Part shown: one piece after another, positions 1 to 6,444 of the stretch
Layout of the letters: every line of letters begins with the position of its first letter
How positions within the stretch are numbered: position 1 is the stretch's first letter
NCBI GenBank assembly: GCA_023432075.1
Contig: JAEYVD010000611.1
Span: 1-6,502, forward strand
Source of the DNA: Pseudomonadota bacterium
GTDB taxonomy: Bacteria; Pseudomonadota; Gammaproteobacteria; Burkholderiales; Burkholderiaceae_B
Reading direction: 5' to 3'
Length of the DNA: 6,502 nt
Program-made: the position numbers and the translations under genes
The notes under the pieces: generated by a model
Databases searched by the model: none
Seen by the model: the letters and a program-made list of their open reading frames with translations, nothing else
What the model was told of the DNA's origin: nothing

Positions 1-567
1 GACGTGGACGCCATCATCCAGGCCGCGCCGGGGCTCGTGGTGATCGACGAGGCCTACCAGCCGTTCGCGGACTACACCTGGATGCCGCGCGTGCTGGAGG
101 CGCCCAACGTGGTCGTCATGCGCACCGTCTCCAAGATCGGCCTGGCCGGGCTGCGCTTCGGCTACCTGGCCGGTGATCCGGCCTGGATCGCCGAGCTGAA
201 CAAGGTGCGCCCGCCCTACAACCTGAACGTGCTGACGCAGGCCACCCTGCACGCCGTGTTGCGGCACAAGGCCGTACTGGACGAACAGGCGGCCCGGCTG
301 CGCGCCGACCGCGAGCCGCTGGCCGCGGCGCTGGCGCAATTGCCAGGCGTCAGGGTATTCCCTTCCGCGGCCAATTTCATTCTGGCCCGCTTTTCCGGCA
401 AGCTCGACGGCAACGCCGTGCATCTTGCCCTGAAAACGCGCAAAATATTGATTCGCAACTTCTCCAATGCCCATCCGCTGCTGGCCAACTGCCTGCGCAT
501 CTCGGTGGGCGCCCCGGCCGAGAACGCCGCCTTGCTATCCGCCCTGCAAGAGATCTTGAGTGCTTAA
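1..567 (+). CDS. hisC: Histidinol-phosphate aminotransferase, 3' part (5' end outside window)
   Basis: This PLP-dependent (fold-type I, class II) aminotransferase makes histidinol phosphate from imidazole acetol phosphate and glutamate in the cytoplasm. The reading frame is open from base 1, so only the last 188 residues are present, about half of a typical 350-370 residue HisC. Fragment residues 14-18 (VIDEA) carry the Asp that binds the PLP pyridine nitrogen. [12 protein letters not shown] at 44-55 holds the Schiff-base Lys (residue 45, codon 133-135) and the phosphate-binding Arg (residue 52). The C-terminal LRISVG near 166-171 carries the substrate-carboxylate Arg. The gene ends in TAA one base before the hisB ATG, so the two are probably co-translated. 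The motif context and its place beside hisB separate it from other class II aminotransferases. The GTG at position 4 is not its start. Confidence 0.95.
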   Translation, partial: DVDAIIQAAPGLVVIDEAYQPFADYTWMPRVLEAPNVVVMRTVSKIGLAGLRFGYLAGDPAWIAELNKVRPPYNLNVLTQATLHAVLRHKAVLDEQAARLRADREPLAAALAQLPGVRVFPSAANFILARFSGKLDGNAVHLALKTRKILIRNFSNAHPLLANCLRISVGAPAENAALLSALQEILSA

Positions 568-568
568 C

Positions 569-1156
569 ATGCGTACCGCAGAAATCACCCGCAACACCAA
601 CGAAACCCGCATCCGCGTGGCCATCAACCTGGATGGCACCGGCAAGCAGACGATCGACACGGGCGTGCCCTTCCTGGATCACATGCTGGACCAGATCGCG
701 CGTCACGGCCTGATCGACCTGGACATCAAGGCCGAGGGCGACCTGCACATCGACGCGCATCACACGGTGGAAGACGTGGGCATCACGCTGGGCATGGCCA
801 TCGCCAAGGCCGCGGGCACCAAGGCTGGCCTGCGCCGCTACGGTCACGCGTACGTGCCGCTGGACGAAGCGCTGTCGCGCGTCGTGGTGGACTTTTCGGG
901 CCGTCCTGGCCTGGAATATCACATCCCGTTCACGCGCTCGCACATCGGCAGCTTCGACGTGGACCTCACGCGCGAATTCTTCCAGGGCCTGGTCAATCAC
1001 GCGCTGATCACGATGCACATCGACAACCTGCGCGGCTTCAACTCGCACCATCAGGCGGAAACCGTGTTCAAGGCCTGTGGCCGCGCGCTGCGCATGGCGC
1101 TGGAAGTCGACCCGCGCATGGGCGACGTCGTGCCGTCCACCAAGGGCGTGCTGTAA
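569..1156 (+). CDS. hisB: Imidazoleglycerol-phosphate dehydratase (monofunctional)
   Basis: The enzyme dehydrates imidazole glycerol phosphate to imidazole acetol phosphate, using Mn(II), in the cytoplasm. The 195-residue product matches the single-domain family. The two signature metal-binding repeats are visible: HHTVE at residues 64-68 (within [14 protein letters not shown]) and HHQAE at 160-164 (within [15 protein letters not shown]). The [13 protein letters not shown] block at 35-47 and the terminal PSTKGVL are also typical. There is no fused histidinol-phosphatase domain, unlike enterobacterial HisB, so HisN activity must be encoded elsewhere. I chose the ATG at 569 because it lies one base after hisC and gives the standard N-terminus. 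An in-frame GTG at 560 would overlap hisC and add three residues. A weak GAG (558-560) could serve as ribosome binding site. Confidence 0.97.
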   Translation: MRTAEITRNTNETRIRVAINLDGTGKQTIDTGVPFLDHMLDQIARHGLIDLDIKAEGDLHIDAHHTVEDVGITLGMAIAKAAGTKAGLRRYGHAYVPLDEALSRVVVDFSGRPGLEYHIPFTRSHIGSFDVDLTREFFQGLVNHALITMHIDNLRGFNSHHQAETVFKACGRALRMALEVDPRMGDVVPSTKGVL

Positions 1157-1210
1157 GGTACGCAACCCACAGGCAAGCCATCCCCTTCGCACCGCACCAG
1201 GCAGACAGAA

Positions 1211-1909
1211 GTGACCACTATCGCCATCGTCGACTACGGAATGGGCAATTTCCATTCCGTCGCACGCGCCCTGAAATACGCCGCGCCTGACGCCGACATC
1301 CGCATCTGCAACCAGCCCCAGGAAATCGCCGCCGCCGACCGCGTGGTGTTTCCGGGCCAGGGCGCGATGGCGGACTGCATGCGCACCCTGAACGAATCCG
1401 GCCTGCGCGACGCCGTCGTGCGCGCCGCCCGCGAGAAACCCCTGCTGGGCGTCTGCGTTGGCGAACAGATGCTGTTCGACGCCAGCGAAGAGGGCGCCAC
1501 CACCTGCCTGGGCCTGTTCCCGGGCGTCGTGCGCCGCTTTTCCGGCCCCGGCTTTGCCGACCTGATCCCCGCCGACGACGAAGCCTGCGAGGCCGACACG
1601 GGCGCGGCAGGCCTGGCGGACACCCGCCCCGAGCGCCTGAAGGTGCCGCACATGGGCTGGAACAAAGTCCGCCACACCCGCTCTCACCCGATCTGGGACG
1701 GCATTCCGGACGACTCGCACTTCTATTTCGTCCATAGTTATTACGCCGATCCGGCCGATCCGGGCCTGACGGTTGGTGAAACCGATTATGGCGTCACCTT
1801 TACCTGCGCGGTGGCGGCAGCTAACATTTTCGCGGTGCAGTTCCACCCCGAAAAGAGCGCCGAGCACGGTTTGCGCCTGTATCGCAATTTTGTAGACTGG
1901 CAGCCGTAG
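1211..1909 (+). CDS. hisH: Imidazole glycerol phosphate synthase, glutaminase subunit HisH
   Basis: HisH is a class I (triad) glutamine amidotransferase. It hydrolyses glutamine and passes ammonia through HisF to PRFAR. Triad residues are visible: nucleophile Cys82 in GVCVGEQ, then His212 and Glu214 in VQFHPEKS. The oxyanion-strand segment reads PGQGA (48-52) where textbook HisH has PGVG. The start is GTG at 1211, giving [13 protein letters not shown], the usual HisH N-terminus; a weak AGG (1199-1201) sits 9 bases upstream. At 232 residues it is about 35 longer than E. coli HisH. Part of the excess is an acidic Ala/Asp/Glu-rich insertion at roughly residues 115-142, between the FPGVVRRF and KVPHMGWN blocks. 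The gene lies 54 bp after hisB, and hisA separates it from its partner hisF. In the 54-bp gap I see no gene or hairpin. Confidence 0.96.
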   Translation: MTTIAIVDYGMGNFHSVARALKYAAPDADIRICNQPQEIAAADRVVFPGQGAMADCMRTLNESGLRDAVVRAAREKPLLGVCVGEQMLFDASEEGATTCLGLFPGVVRRFSGPGFADLIPADDEACEADTGAAGLADTRPERLKVPHMGWNKVRHTRSHPIWDGIPDDSHFYFVHSYYADPADPGLTVGETDYGVTFTCAVAAANIFAVQFHPEKSAEHGLRLYRNFVDWQP

Positions 1910-1965
1910 GCCCCGAGCCCCGTGCGCCAGCCCATTCAACCCCACTTTTTTTCTCGCTGCCAACC

Positions 1966-2702
1966 ATGCTGCTGATCCCCGCCATCGATCTCAAAGACGG
2001 GCGTTGCGTGCGCCTGCGCCAGGGTGACCTGGACGATGCAACGGTGTTCTCCGAAGACCCCGCCGCCATGGCCACCCGCTGGCTTGACCAGGGCGCCCGC
2101 CGCCTGCATCTGGTCGACCTGAACGGCGCCGTCGCCGGCAAGCCCAAGAACGAAGCGCCCATCAAGGCGATCCTGGACGCCGTCGGCGACGACATTCCCG
2201 TCCAGATCGGCGGGGGCATCCGCGACCTGGACACCATCGAGCGCTACCTCGACGCCGGCATCTCCTACGTCATCATCGGTACGGCCGCCGTCAAGAATCC
2301 GGGCTTCCTGCAGGACGCCTGCGGCGCTTTCCCCGGCCAGATCATCGTCGGCCTGGACGCCCGCGACGGCAAGATCGCCACCGATGGCTGGAGCAAGCTG
2401 ACCCGCCACGACGTGCTGGATCTGGCCAAGAAGTTCGAAGACTACGGCTGCGAAGCCATCATCTACACCGACATCGGCCGTGACGGCATGCTGTCGGGCG
2501 TCAACGTCGAAGCCACGGTCCGCCTGGCCCAGCACGTGCGCATTCCCGTGTACGCCTCGGGCGGCATCGCCGGCATCCAGGACATCGAGGCGCTGTGCGC
2601 CGTCGAGGAAGAGGGTGTCGAAGGCGCCATCCTGGGCCGCAGCATCTACGAAGGCACGCTCGACTTCCAGGCCGCGCAGGCGCGCGCCGACGAATTGGCA
2701 AA

Positions 2703-2706
<4 letters not shown>
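1966..2706 (+). CDS. hisA: ProFAR isomerase HisA
   Basis: HisA is a (beta/alpha)8-barrel that performs the Amadori rearrangement of ProFAR to PRFAR in the cytoplasm. At 246 residues it is standard length. Catalytic Asp8 is in [11 protein letters not shown] and Asp131 in VGLDARDG. Phosphate-binding and barrel motifs follow in order: VDLNGA (50-55), QIGGGIRD (80-87), IGTAAVKNP (104-112), YTDIGRDG (167-174), ASGGI (197-201) and LGRSIYEG (223-230). The ATG at 1966 gives the canonical MLLIPAID start. The 56-bp gap after hisH (1910-1965) ends in a pyrimidine-rich stretch with seven consecutive T (1946-1952), and I see no Shine-Dalgarno sequence in front of this ATG. The last codons overlap hisF by 4 bp (ATGA). 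Homology to HisF is expected, but the motifs assign this copy to HisA. Confidence 0.97.
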
Positions 2707-3518
<812 letters not shown>

Positions 3519-3520
3519 AC

Positions 3521-3925
3521 ATGAGCAACGAACCTGCCTGGATGGCCGACGTCGTCTTCGACGAAAACGGCCTGATCCCCGCCATCGCCCAAGACGCCGA
3601 AAACGGCCAGATCATGATGGTCGCCTGGATGAACCGCGAATCGCTGGCCGAAACGGCCGCCACCGGCCGCGCGGTCTATTGGTCGCGCTCGCGCAAGCGT
3701 CTGTGGCGCAAGGGCGAAGAATCCGGCCATGTCCAGGAAGTGCATGAACTGCGCCTGGATTGCGACGGCGACGTGGTCCTCCTGAAGGTCCACCAGCAAG
3801 GCGGCATCGCCTGCCACACCGGCCGCGCCAGCTGCTTTTTCCGCCGCCTGGAAGGCCAGACCGACCATGCGTCGTGGGTCACGGTGGATCCGGTGCTCAA
3901 AGACCCGGAACTCATCTACAAATGA
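3521..3925 (+). CDS. hisI: Phosphoribosyl-AMP cyclohydrolase HisI
   Basis: HisI opens the adenine ring of PR-AMP to give ProFAR, the third step of histidine synthesis, using Zn(II) and Mg(II). The 134-residue protein is the stand-alone form, without the HisE domain that is fused in enterobacteria. The metal-binding signature is intact: Asp80-Cys81-Asp82 and Asp84 in LDCDGDVVL, then Cys98 in GIACHTGR and Cys105 in ASCFFR. The spacing matches the family pattern for Mg (three Asp) and Zn (three Cys). [11 protein letters not shown] (32-42) and [20 protein letters not shown] (51-70) are further signatures. It starts 2 bp after hisF, with a weak GGA (3512-3514). Its stop overlaps the hisE start (ATGA), which keeps the two consecutive activities in step without a fusion. 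Confidence 0.97.
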   Translation: MSNEPAWMADVVFDENGLIPAIAQDAENGQIMMVAWMNRESLAETAATGRAVYWSRSRKRLWRKGEESGHVQEVHELRLDCDGDVVLLKVHQQGGIACHTGRASCFFRRLEGQTDHASWVTVDPVLKDPELIYK

Positions 3926-4272
3926 CCGATCAGACCCTGACCGCCGCCGACATCCTGGCCCGCATCGCAGATACGCTGGAAACGCGCCGCCCGCAAAACG
4001 GTGGCGATCCCCAGGCCTCCTACACAGCCAAGCTGCTGGCCAAGGGCCCCGACGCCTTTTTGAAGAAGATCGGGGAAGAAGCCACGGAATTGGTCATGGC
4101 CGCCAAGGATGGCGTGCCCGACCGCATCGTCAGCGAAACCGCCGATTTATGGTTCCACTGCCTGGTGGCGCTGACGCATTTCAACCTGCGGCCCGAAGAC
4201 GTGCTGGCCGAGCTGGCACGCCGCGAAGGCCTGTCGGGCCTGGTGGAAAAGGCAAGCCGCCCGAAGGACTGA
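3922..4272 (+). CDS. hisE: Phosphoribosyl-ATP pyrophosphatase HisE
   Basis: HisE hydrolyses PR-ATP to PR-AMP and pyrophosphate, the second step of the pathway, just before HisI. The 116-residue product is an all-alpha MazG-like NTP pyrophosphohydrolase. The acidic Mg-binding helices are visible as [11 protein letters not shown] (48-58; Glu52, Glu53, Glu56) and [12 protein letters not shown] (71-82; Glu72, Asp75). [13 protein letters not shown] (30-42) is also typical of HisE. The ATG at 3922 overlaps the hisI stop by 4 bp. In biochemical order HisE acts before HisI, but the gene order is hisI-hisE, the same as the domain order in fused HisIE proteins. It ends 17 bp before the HIT gene. Confidence 0.96.
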   Translation: MTDQTLTAADILARIADTLETRRPQNGGDPQASYTAKLLAKGPDAFLKKIGEEATELVMAAKDGVPDRIVSETADLWFHCLVALTHFNLRPEDVLAELARREGLSGLVEKASRPKD

Positions 4273-4289
4273 CCACGGAAACCAAACCC

Positions 4290-4658
4290 ATGAGCGACAA
4301 CTGCCTTTTCTGCAAGATCGCCGCCGGCGACATCCCGTCCAAGAAGGTCTACGAGGACGAGGACTTTGTTGCATTTCACGATATCAATCCCGCCGCGCCG
4401 GTCCATTTACTGCTGATTCCTCGACGTCATGTCACATCCATGCAGGATATTACGGGCGAGGACGCAGATTGGTTGGGTAGAATGATGTCGTTGGCGCCGC
4501 GGCTTGCCGCCGAGAACGGTTGCCGTCCGGGCCCCGATGGCGGATTTCGCATCATGATCAACTCTGGCGTCGAAGGCGGCCAGGAAGTCCCGCATCTGCA
4601 TTTCCACATCATCGGCGGCTCGCGTCCCTGGAAAGGGCGCGTGGCCCCCACTGCGTAA
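4290..4658 (+). CDS. hinT: Histidine triad (HIT) nucleotide-binding protein, HinT-like
   Basis: This is a small cytoplasmic HIT-superfamily hydrolase of 122 residues. Family members cleave purine nucleoside phosphoramidates such as AMP-NH2 or aminoacyl-adenylates; the physiological substrate cannot be read from the sequence. The triad is clear: His102, His104 and His106 in [12 protein letters not shown], with His104 the expected nucleophile. GGQEV just before it and [19 protein letters not shown] (29-47) match E. coli HinT. Cys5 and Cys8 (CLFC) could form part of the zinc site found in some HIT proteins; E. coli HinT lacks this pair. The ATG at 4290 follows hisE by 17 bp with a GGAA at 4277-4280, so the gene reads as part of the operon. 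Base composition drops to about 55% G+C over 4361-4500. The HIT family is certain; orthology to hinT is likely. Confidence 0.9.
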   Translation: MSDNCLFCKIAAGDIPSKKVYEDEDFVAFHDINPAAPVHLLLIPRRHVTSMQDITGEDADWLGRMMSLAPRLAAENGCRPGPDGGFRIMINSGVEGGQEVPHLHFHIIGGSRPWKGRVAPTA

Positions 4659-4661
4659 TTC

Positions 4662-4665
4662 GGAG
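4662..4665 (+). promoter_or_regulatory. Ribosome binding site of tatA
   Basis: GGAG lies 7 bases before the tatA ATG at 4673. It is the best Shine-Dalgarno match in the window; the neighbouring genes have only weak ones. It fits the need for much more TatA than TatB or TatC. Confidence 0.65.
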
Positions 4666-4672
4666 AATCATC

Positions 4673-4900
4673 ATGGGTAGTTTCAGCATTTGGCATTGGT
4701 TGGTCGTCCTGGTCATCGTCGCGCTGATTTTCGGCACCAAGAAGCTGCGCAACATCGGCGGCGATCTGGGCGGCGCGGTCAAGGGTTTCAAGGACGGCAT
4801 GAAGGAAGCCAACAGCGACAAGCCCGCCGAACCGGTCACGCAGCAGCGCGTTGCCGGCGACACCATCGACGTGCAGGCCAAGGAAAAGTCCAACTCCTGA
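4673..4900 (+). CDS. tatA: Sec-independent protein translocase subunit TatA
   Basis: TatA is the pore-forming or membrane-weakening subunit of the twin-arginine translocase, which exports folded proteins across the inner membrane. The 75-residue protein has one N-terminal membrane segment (about residues 4-20, [14 protein letters not shown]) and the conserved Phe20-Gly21 hinge. An amphipathic helix follows ([23 protein letters not shown], about 23-45), then a short polar tail. The short N-terminal periplasmic side and [14 protein letters not shown] are typical of proteobacterial TatA. The absence of a long tail, and the TatB that follows, decide TatA over TatB. The ATG at 4673 is 14 bp after the HIT gene and has a good GGAG. 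The product is expected in large excess over TatB and TatC. Confidence 0.95.
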   Translation: MGSFSIWHWLVVLVIVALIFGTKKLRNIGGDLGGAVKGFKDGMKEANSDKPAEPVTQQRVAGDTIDVQAKEKSNS

Positions 4901-4920
4901 GCGTCAGCCAGTCTCCCTCC

Positions 4921-4945
4921 GGGCCAGCCCTGAACGGGCCGGCCC
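4921..4945 (+). promoter_or_regulatory. GC-rich hairpin between tatA and tatB (possible partial terminator or mRNA processing/stability element)
   Basis: GGGCCAGCCC (4921-4930) can pair with GGGCCGGCCC (4936-4945) across a 5-base loop TGAAC, giving a 10-bp stem with one A-C mismatch. The sequence after it is TTATTGCTT, which is T-rich but interrupted, so it is a weak terminator at most. It lies in the 75-bp tatA-tatB gap, the longest gap between genes of the operon. It could lower tatB-tatC expression or protect the tatA message. The structure is visible in the sequence; the function is inference. Confidence 0.5.
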
Positions 4946-4975
4946 TTATTGCTTCAATTCCCGAGCGGCCGTCGA

Positions 4976-5566
4976 ATGTTTGATGTCAGCCTCACTGAAC
5001 TGATGGTGATCGGCGTCGTCGCCCTGATCGTCATCGGCCCCGAACGCCTGCCCAAGGTTGCCCGCACCGTCGGTCACCTGCTGGGCCGCGCGCAGCGTTA
5101 CGTCAATGACGTCAAGTCCGATATCCAGCGCGAAATCGAACTCGACGAACTCCGCAAGTTCAAGACTGAAATGGAAGATGCGGCCCAGGGCGTGCAGCAA
5201 TCGCTGAACGAGACCGGGGCCTCGCTGCAGGAACCCGTGCAGCAGTTCCGCGCCGAATTGGACGAAGTCGCCCGCGAAGCCAGCGGCAAGGCCACCCCGG
5301 GCACCCCGGCAGCACCCGCCGCAACGGCCGCCACGCAAGCACCCGCCGCGGACACGCCCGCCGAGCCCGCTCGCACGATCGCCCCGCCCAGCCAGAACCA
5401 CAATCTGGACCTGGACCTGCCTGCCGCCGAGCCCCAACCCGCGCCTAGCGCCGACCCGCGCCCGGCCCCCCCCCAACAACCACCCGCCCCGGCGCCCAGC
5501 GCGACCGCGGCTGACGTCGCCGCGCCTGCCGCCAAGCCCGTCTCGCCCACCGGAACTTCGTCGTGA
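4976..5566 (+). CDS. tatB: Sec-independent protein translocase subunit TatB
   Basis: TatB pairs with TatC to form the receptor for twin-arginine signal peptides at the inner membrane. The 196-residue protein begins MFDVSLTELMVIGVVALIVIGPERLP: membrane segment at about 5-20, conserved Glu8, and the Gly21-Pro22 hinge that marks TatB. An amphipathic helix follows, then a charged, probably coiled helix up to about residue 100. The tail from about 105 to 196 is almost all Ala, Pro, Thr and Ser and probably disordered; it contains an odd NLDLDLP segment (143-149). E. coli TatB is shorter, at 171 residues. The ATG at 4976 gives the canonical MFD start; an in-frame TTG at 4949 was rejected. A run of nine C (5466-5474) lies in the tail. 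The stop overlaps the tatC GTG (GTGA), suggesting coupling. Confidence 0.95.
   Translation: MFDVSLTELMVIGVVALIVIGPERLPKVARTVGHLLGRAQRYVNDVKSDIQREIELDELRKFKTEMEDAAQGVQQSLNETGASLQEPVQQFRAELDEVAREASGKATPGTPAAPAATAATQAPAADTPAEPARTIAPPSQNHNLDLDLPAAEPQPAPSADPRPAPPQQPPAPAPSATAADVAAPAAKPVSPTGTSS
5293..5349 (+). repeat. Short in-frame direct repeats in the tatB tail
   Basis: CACCCCGG occurs at 5293-5300 and again at 5302-5309 (period 9 bases). AGCACCCGCCGC occurs at 5311-5322 and again at 5338-5349 (offset 27 bases). Both offsets are multiples of three, so gain or loss of a unit would keep the frame. They encode the Ala/Pro/Thr-rich tail. Confidence 0.6.
5466..5474 (+). repeat. Homopolymer run of nine C inside tatB
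   Basis: Nine consecutive C fall in TatB codons 164-167 (Ala-Pro-Pro-Gln). Gaining one C would put a TGA at 5512-5514 in frame, ending TatB about 50 bases before the tatC start. Losing one C appears to leave a frame that reads out of phase into tatC until TAA at 6147-6149. Either change would disturb the coupled tatB/tatC junction. Whether the run actually varies cannot be told from one sequence. Confidence 0.75.
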
Positions 5567-6357
5567 CCCAGGACGCAACCCAAGAAGAAGGCCAGCAAGA
5601 GACCTTCATCTCCCACCTCGTCGAGCTGCGCAGCCGTCTGCTGCGCGCTGTCGGCGCCGTGGTGGCGGTGTTCATCGTGCTCTTCATCTATCCCGGCGCG
5701 TCGGCCATTTACGACGTGCTGGCCGCGCCGATGCTGGCCTCGCTGCCCGAAGGCACCCGCATGATCGCCACGGGCGTGATCACGCCCTTCATGGTGCCGG
5801 TCAAGGTCACGATGATGGCCGCGTTCATCCTGGCGCTGCCGGTGGTGCTGTATCAGGCCTGGGCCTTCGTGGCTCCCGGGCTGTACCGGCACGAAAAGCG
5901 CCTGGCCCTGCCGCTCATCGTATCCAGCACGTTGCTCTTCATCGCGGGTATGGCGTTCTGCTATTTCGTGGTGTTTCGCACGGTGTTCCACTTCATCGCC
6001 ACGTTCGCGCCGCAGTCCATCACGCCGGCGCCGGACATCGAGGCCTATCTCAGCTTCGTCATGACGATGTTCCTGGCGTTCGGCATCACGTTCGAAGTGC
6101 CGGTGGCGGTCGTGCTGCTGGTCAAGATGGGCGTGGTCGAGCTCTCTAAGCTGAAGGCCGCGCGCGGCTACGTGGTGGTGGGCGCCTTCATCATCGCCGC
6201 CGTGGTCACCCCGCCCGACGTGGTCAGCCAGTTCATGCTGGCGGTGCCGCTTTGCCTGCTTTACGAGGTCGGACTGATCTGCGCCCGCATGGTCACGCCC
6301 AAGGAAAGCGCGTCAGCGGACGACGCGGCGTCGGACTCACTGACCGAACGCCACTGA
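5563..6357 (+). CDS. tatC: Sec-independent protein translocase subunit TatC
   Basis: TatC is the multispanning core of the translocase and the main binding site for the twin-arginine motif. The 264-residue protein has six hydrophobic segments, at about 27-45, 82-104, 115-138, 163-186, 202-216 and 222-241. Conserved functional positions are present: FISHLVELRSRL (15-26, Glu21 matching E. coli Glu15), WAFVAPGLYRHEKR (100-113, Glu111 matching E. coli Glu103), SFVMTMFLAFGITFEVPV (164-181) and TPPDVVSQ (216-223, Asp219 matching E. coli Asp211). The start is GTG at 5563, overlapping the tatB stop by 4 bp, so translation probably depends on ribosomes leaving tatB. The C-terminus has a polar cytoplasmic tail (about 245-264). 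It is the last gene before a clear terminator. Confidence 0.97.
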   Translation: MTQDATQEEGQQETFISHLVELRSRLLRAVGAVVAVFIVLFIYPGASAIYDVLAAPMLASLPEGTRMIATGVITPFMVPVKVTMMAAFILALPVVLYQAWAFVAPGLYRHEKRLALPLIVSSTLLFIAGMAFCYFVVFRTVFHFIATFAPQSITPAPDIEAYLSFVMTMFLAFGITFEVPVAVVLLVKMGVVELSKLKAARGYVVVGAFIIAAVVTPPDVVSQFMLAVPLCLLYEVGLICARMVTPKESASADDAASDSLTERH

Positions 6358-6376
6358 ACCTGGGCAAACAGCCATC

Positions 6377-6406
6377 AAGACGGTCCGCATAAAAGCGGAC
6401 CGTTTT
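6377..6406 (+). terminator. Rho-independent terminator after tatC
   Basis: CGGTCCGC (6381-6388) pairs perfectly with GCGGACCG (6395-6402) around loop ATAAAA, followed directly by TTTT (6403-6406). Flanking A and T bases (6377-6380 with 6403-6406) can extend the stem with one G-T wobble. It starts 20 bp after the tatC stop and is the only convincing terminator in the window, so it marks the end of the his-HIT-tat transcript. Confidence 0.9.
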
Positions 6407-6409
6407 ACC

Positions 6410-6438
6410 TTGTCGGCCTCTGACCGCAGTCCTACATT
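6410..6438 (+). promoter_or_regulatory. Candidate sigma-70 promoter for the downstream gene
   Basis: TTGTCG (6410-6415) and TACATT (6433-6438) are separated by 17 bases; each matches 4 of 6 consensus bases. The position just after a terminator and before a new ATG supports it. The predicted transcription start would fall at or very near the ATG at 6445, giving little or no leader. It is a weak match and could be chance. Confidence 0.3.
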
Positions 6439-6444
6439 GCAGTC

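Noticed and set aside
425..453. Promoter-like TTGCCC with an AT-rich stretch at the end of hisC
   Set aside because: At 17-base spacing the -10 would be TTGATT, a poor match, and the hisC-hisB junction of 1 bp argues for simple co-transcription.
560..568. GTG at 560 as the hisB start
   Set aside because: It overlaps the end of hisC and adds only three residues; the ATG at 569 gives the standard N-terminus.
1946..1952. T7 run before hisA as a terminator
   Set aside because: No GC-rich hairpin precedes it; the upstream bases are nearly all C and A and cannot pair with themselves.
377..1963. Long reverse-strand open frame (528 codons) across hisC, hisB and hisH
   Set aside because: It is antisense to three genes with intact catalytic motifs, has an Ala/Arg/Gly/Val/His-rich low-information translation, and is what GC-rich third-position bias produces. 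The same applies to the reverse frames at 1936-2712, 2646-3458, 3245-3868 and 5098-5991.
2595..2702. Upstream extension of the hisF frame inside hisA
   Set aside because: It would overlap hisA by 112 bp and add an Arg-rich sequence with no family counterpart; the ATG at 2703 overlapping the hisA stop is the natural start.
4949..4975. TTG at 4949 as a tatB start
   Set aside because: It would add nine residues before the canonical MFDVSLTEL start and lies directly after the intergenic hairpin; ATG 4976 fits the family.
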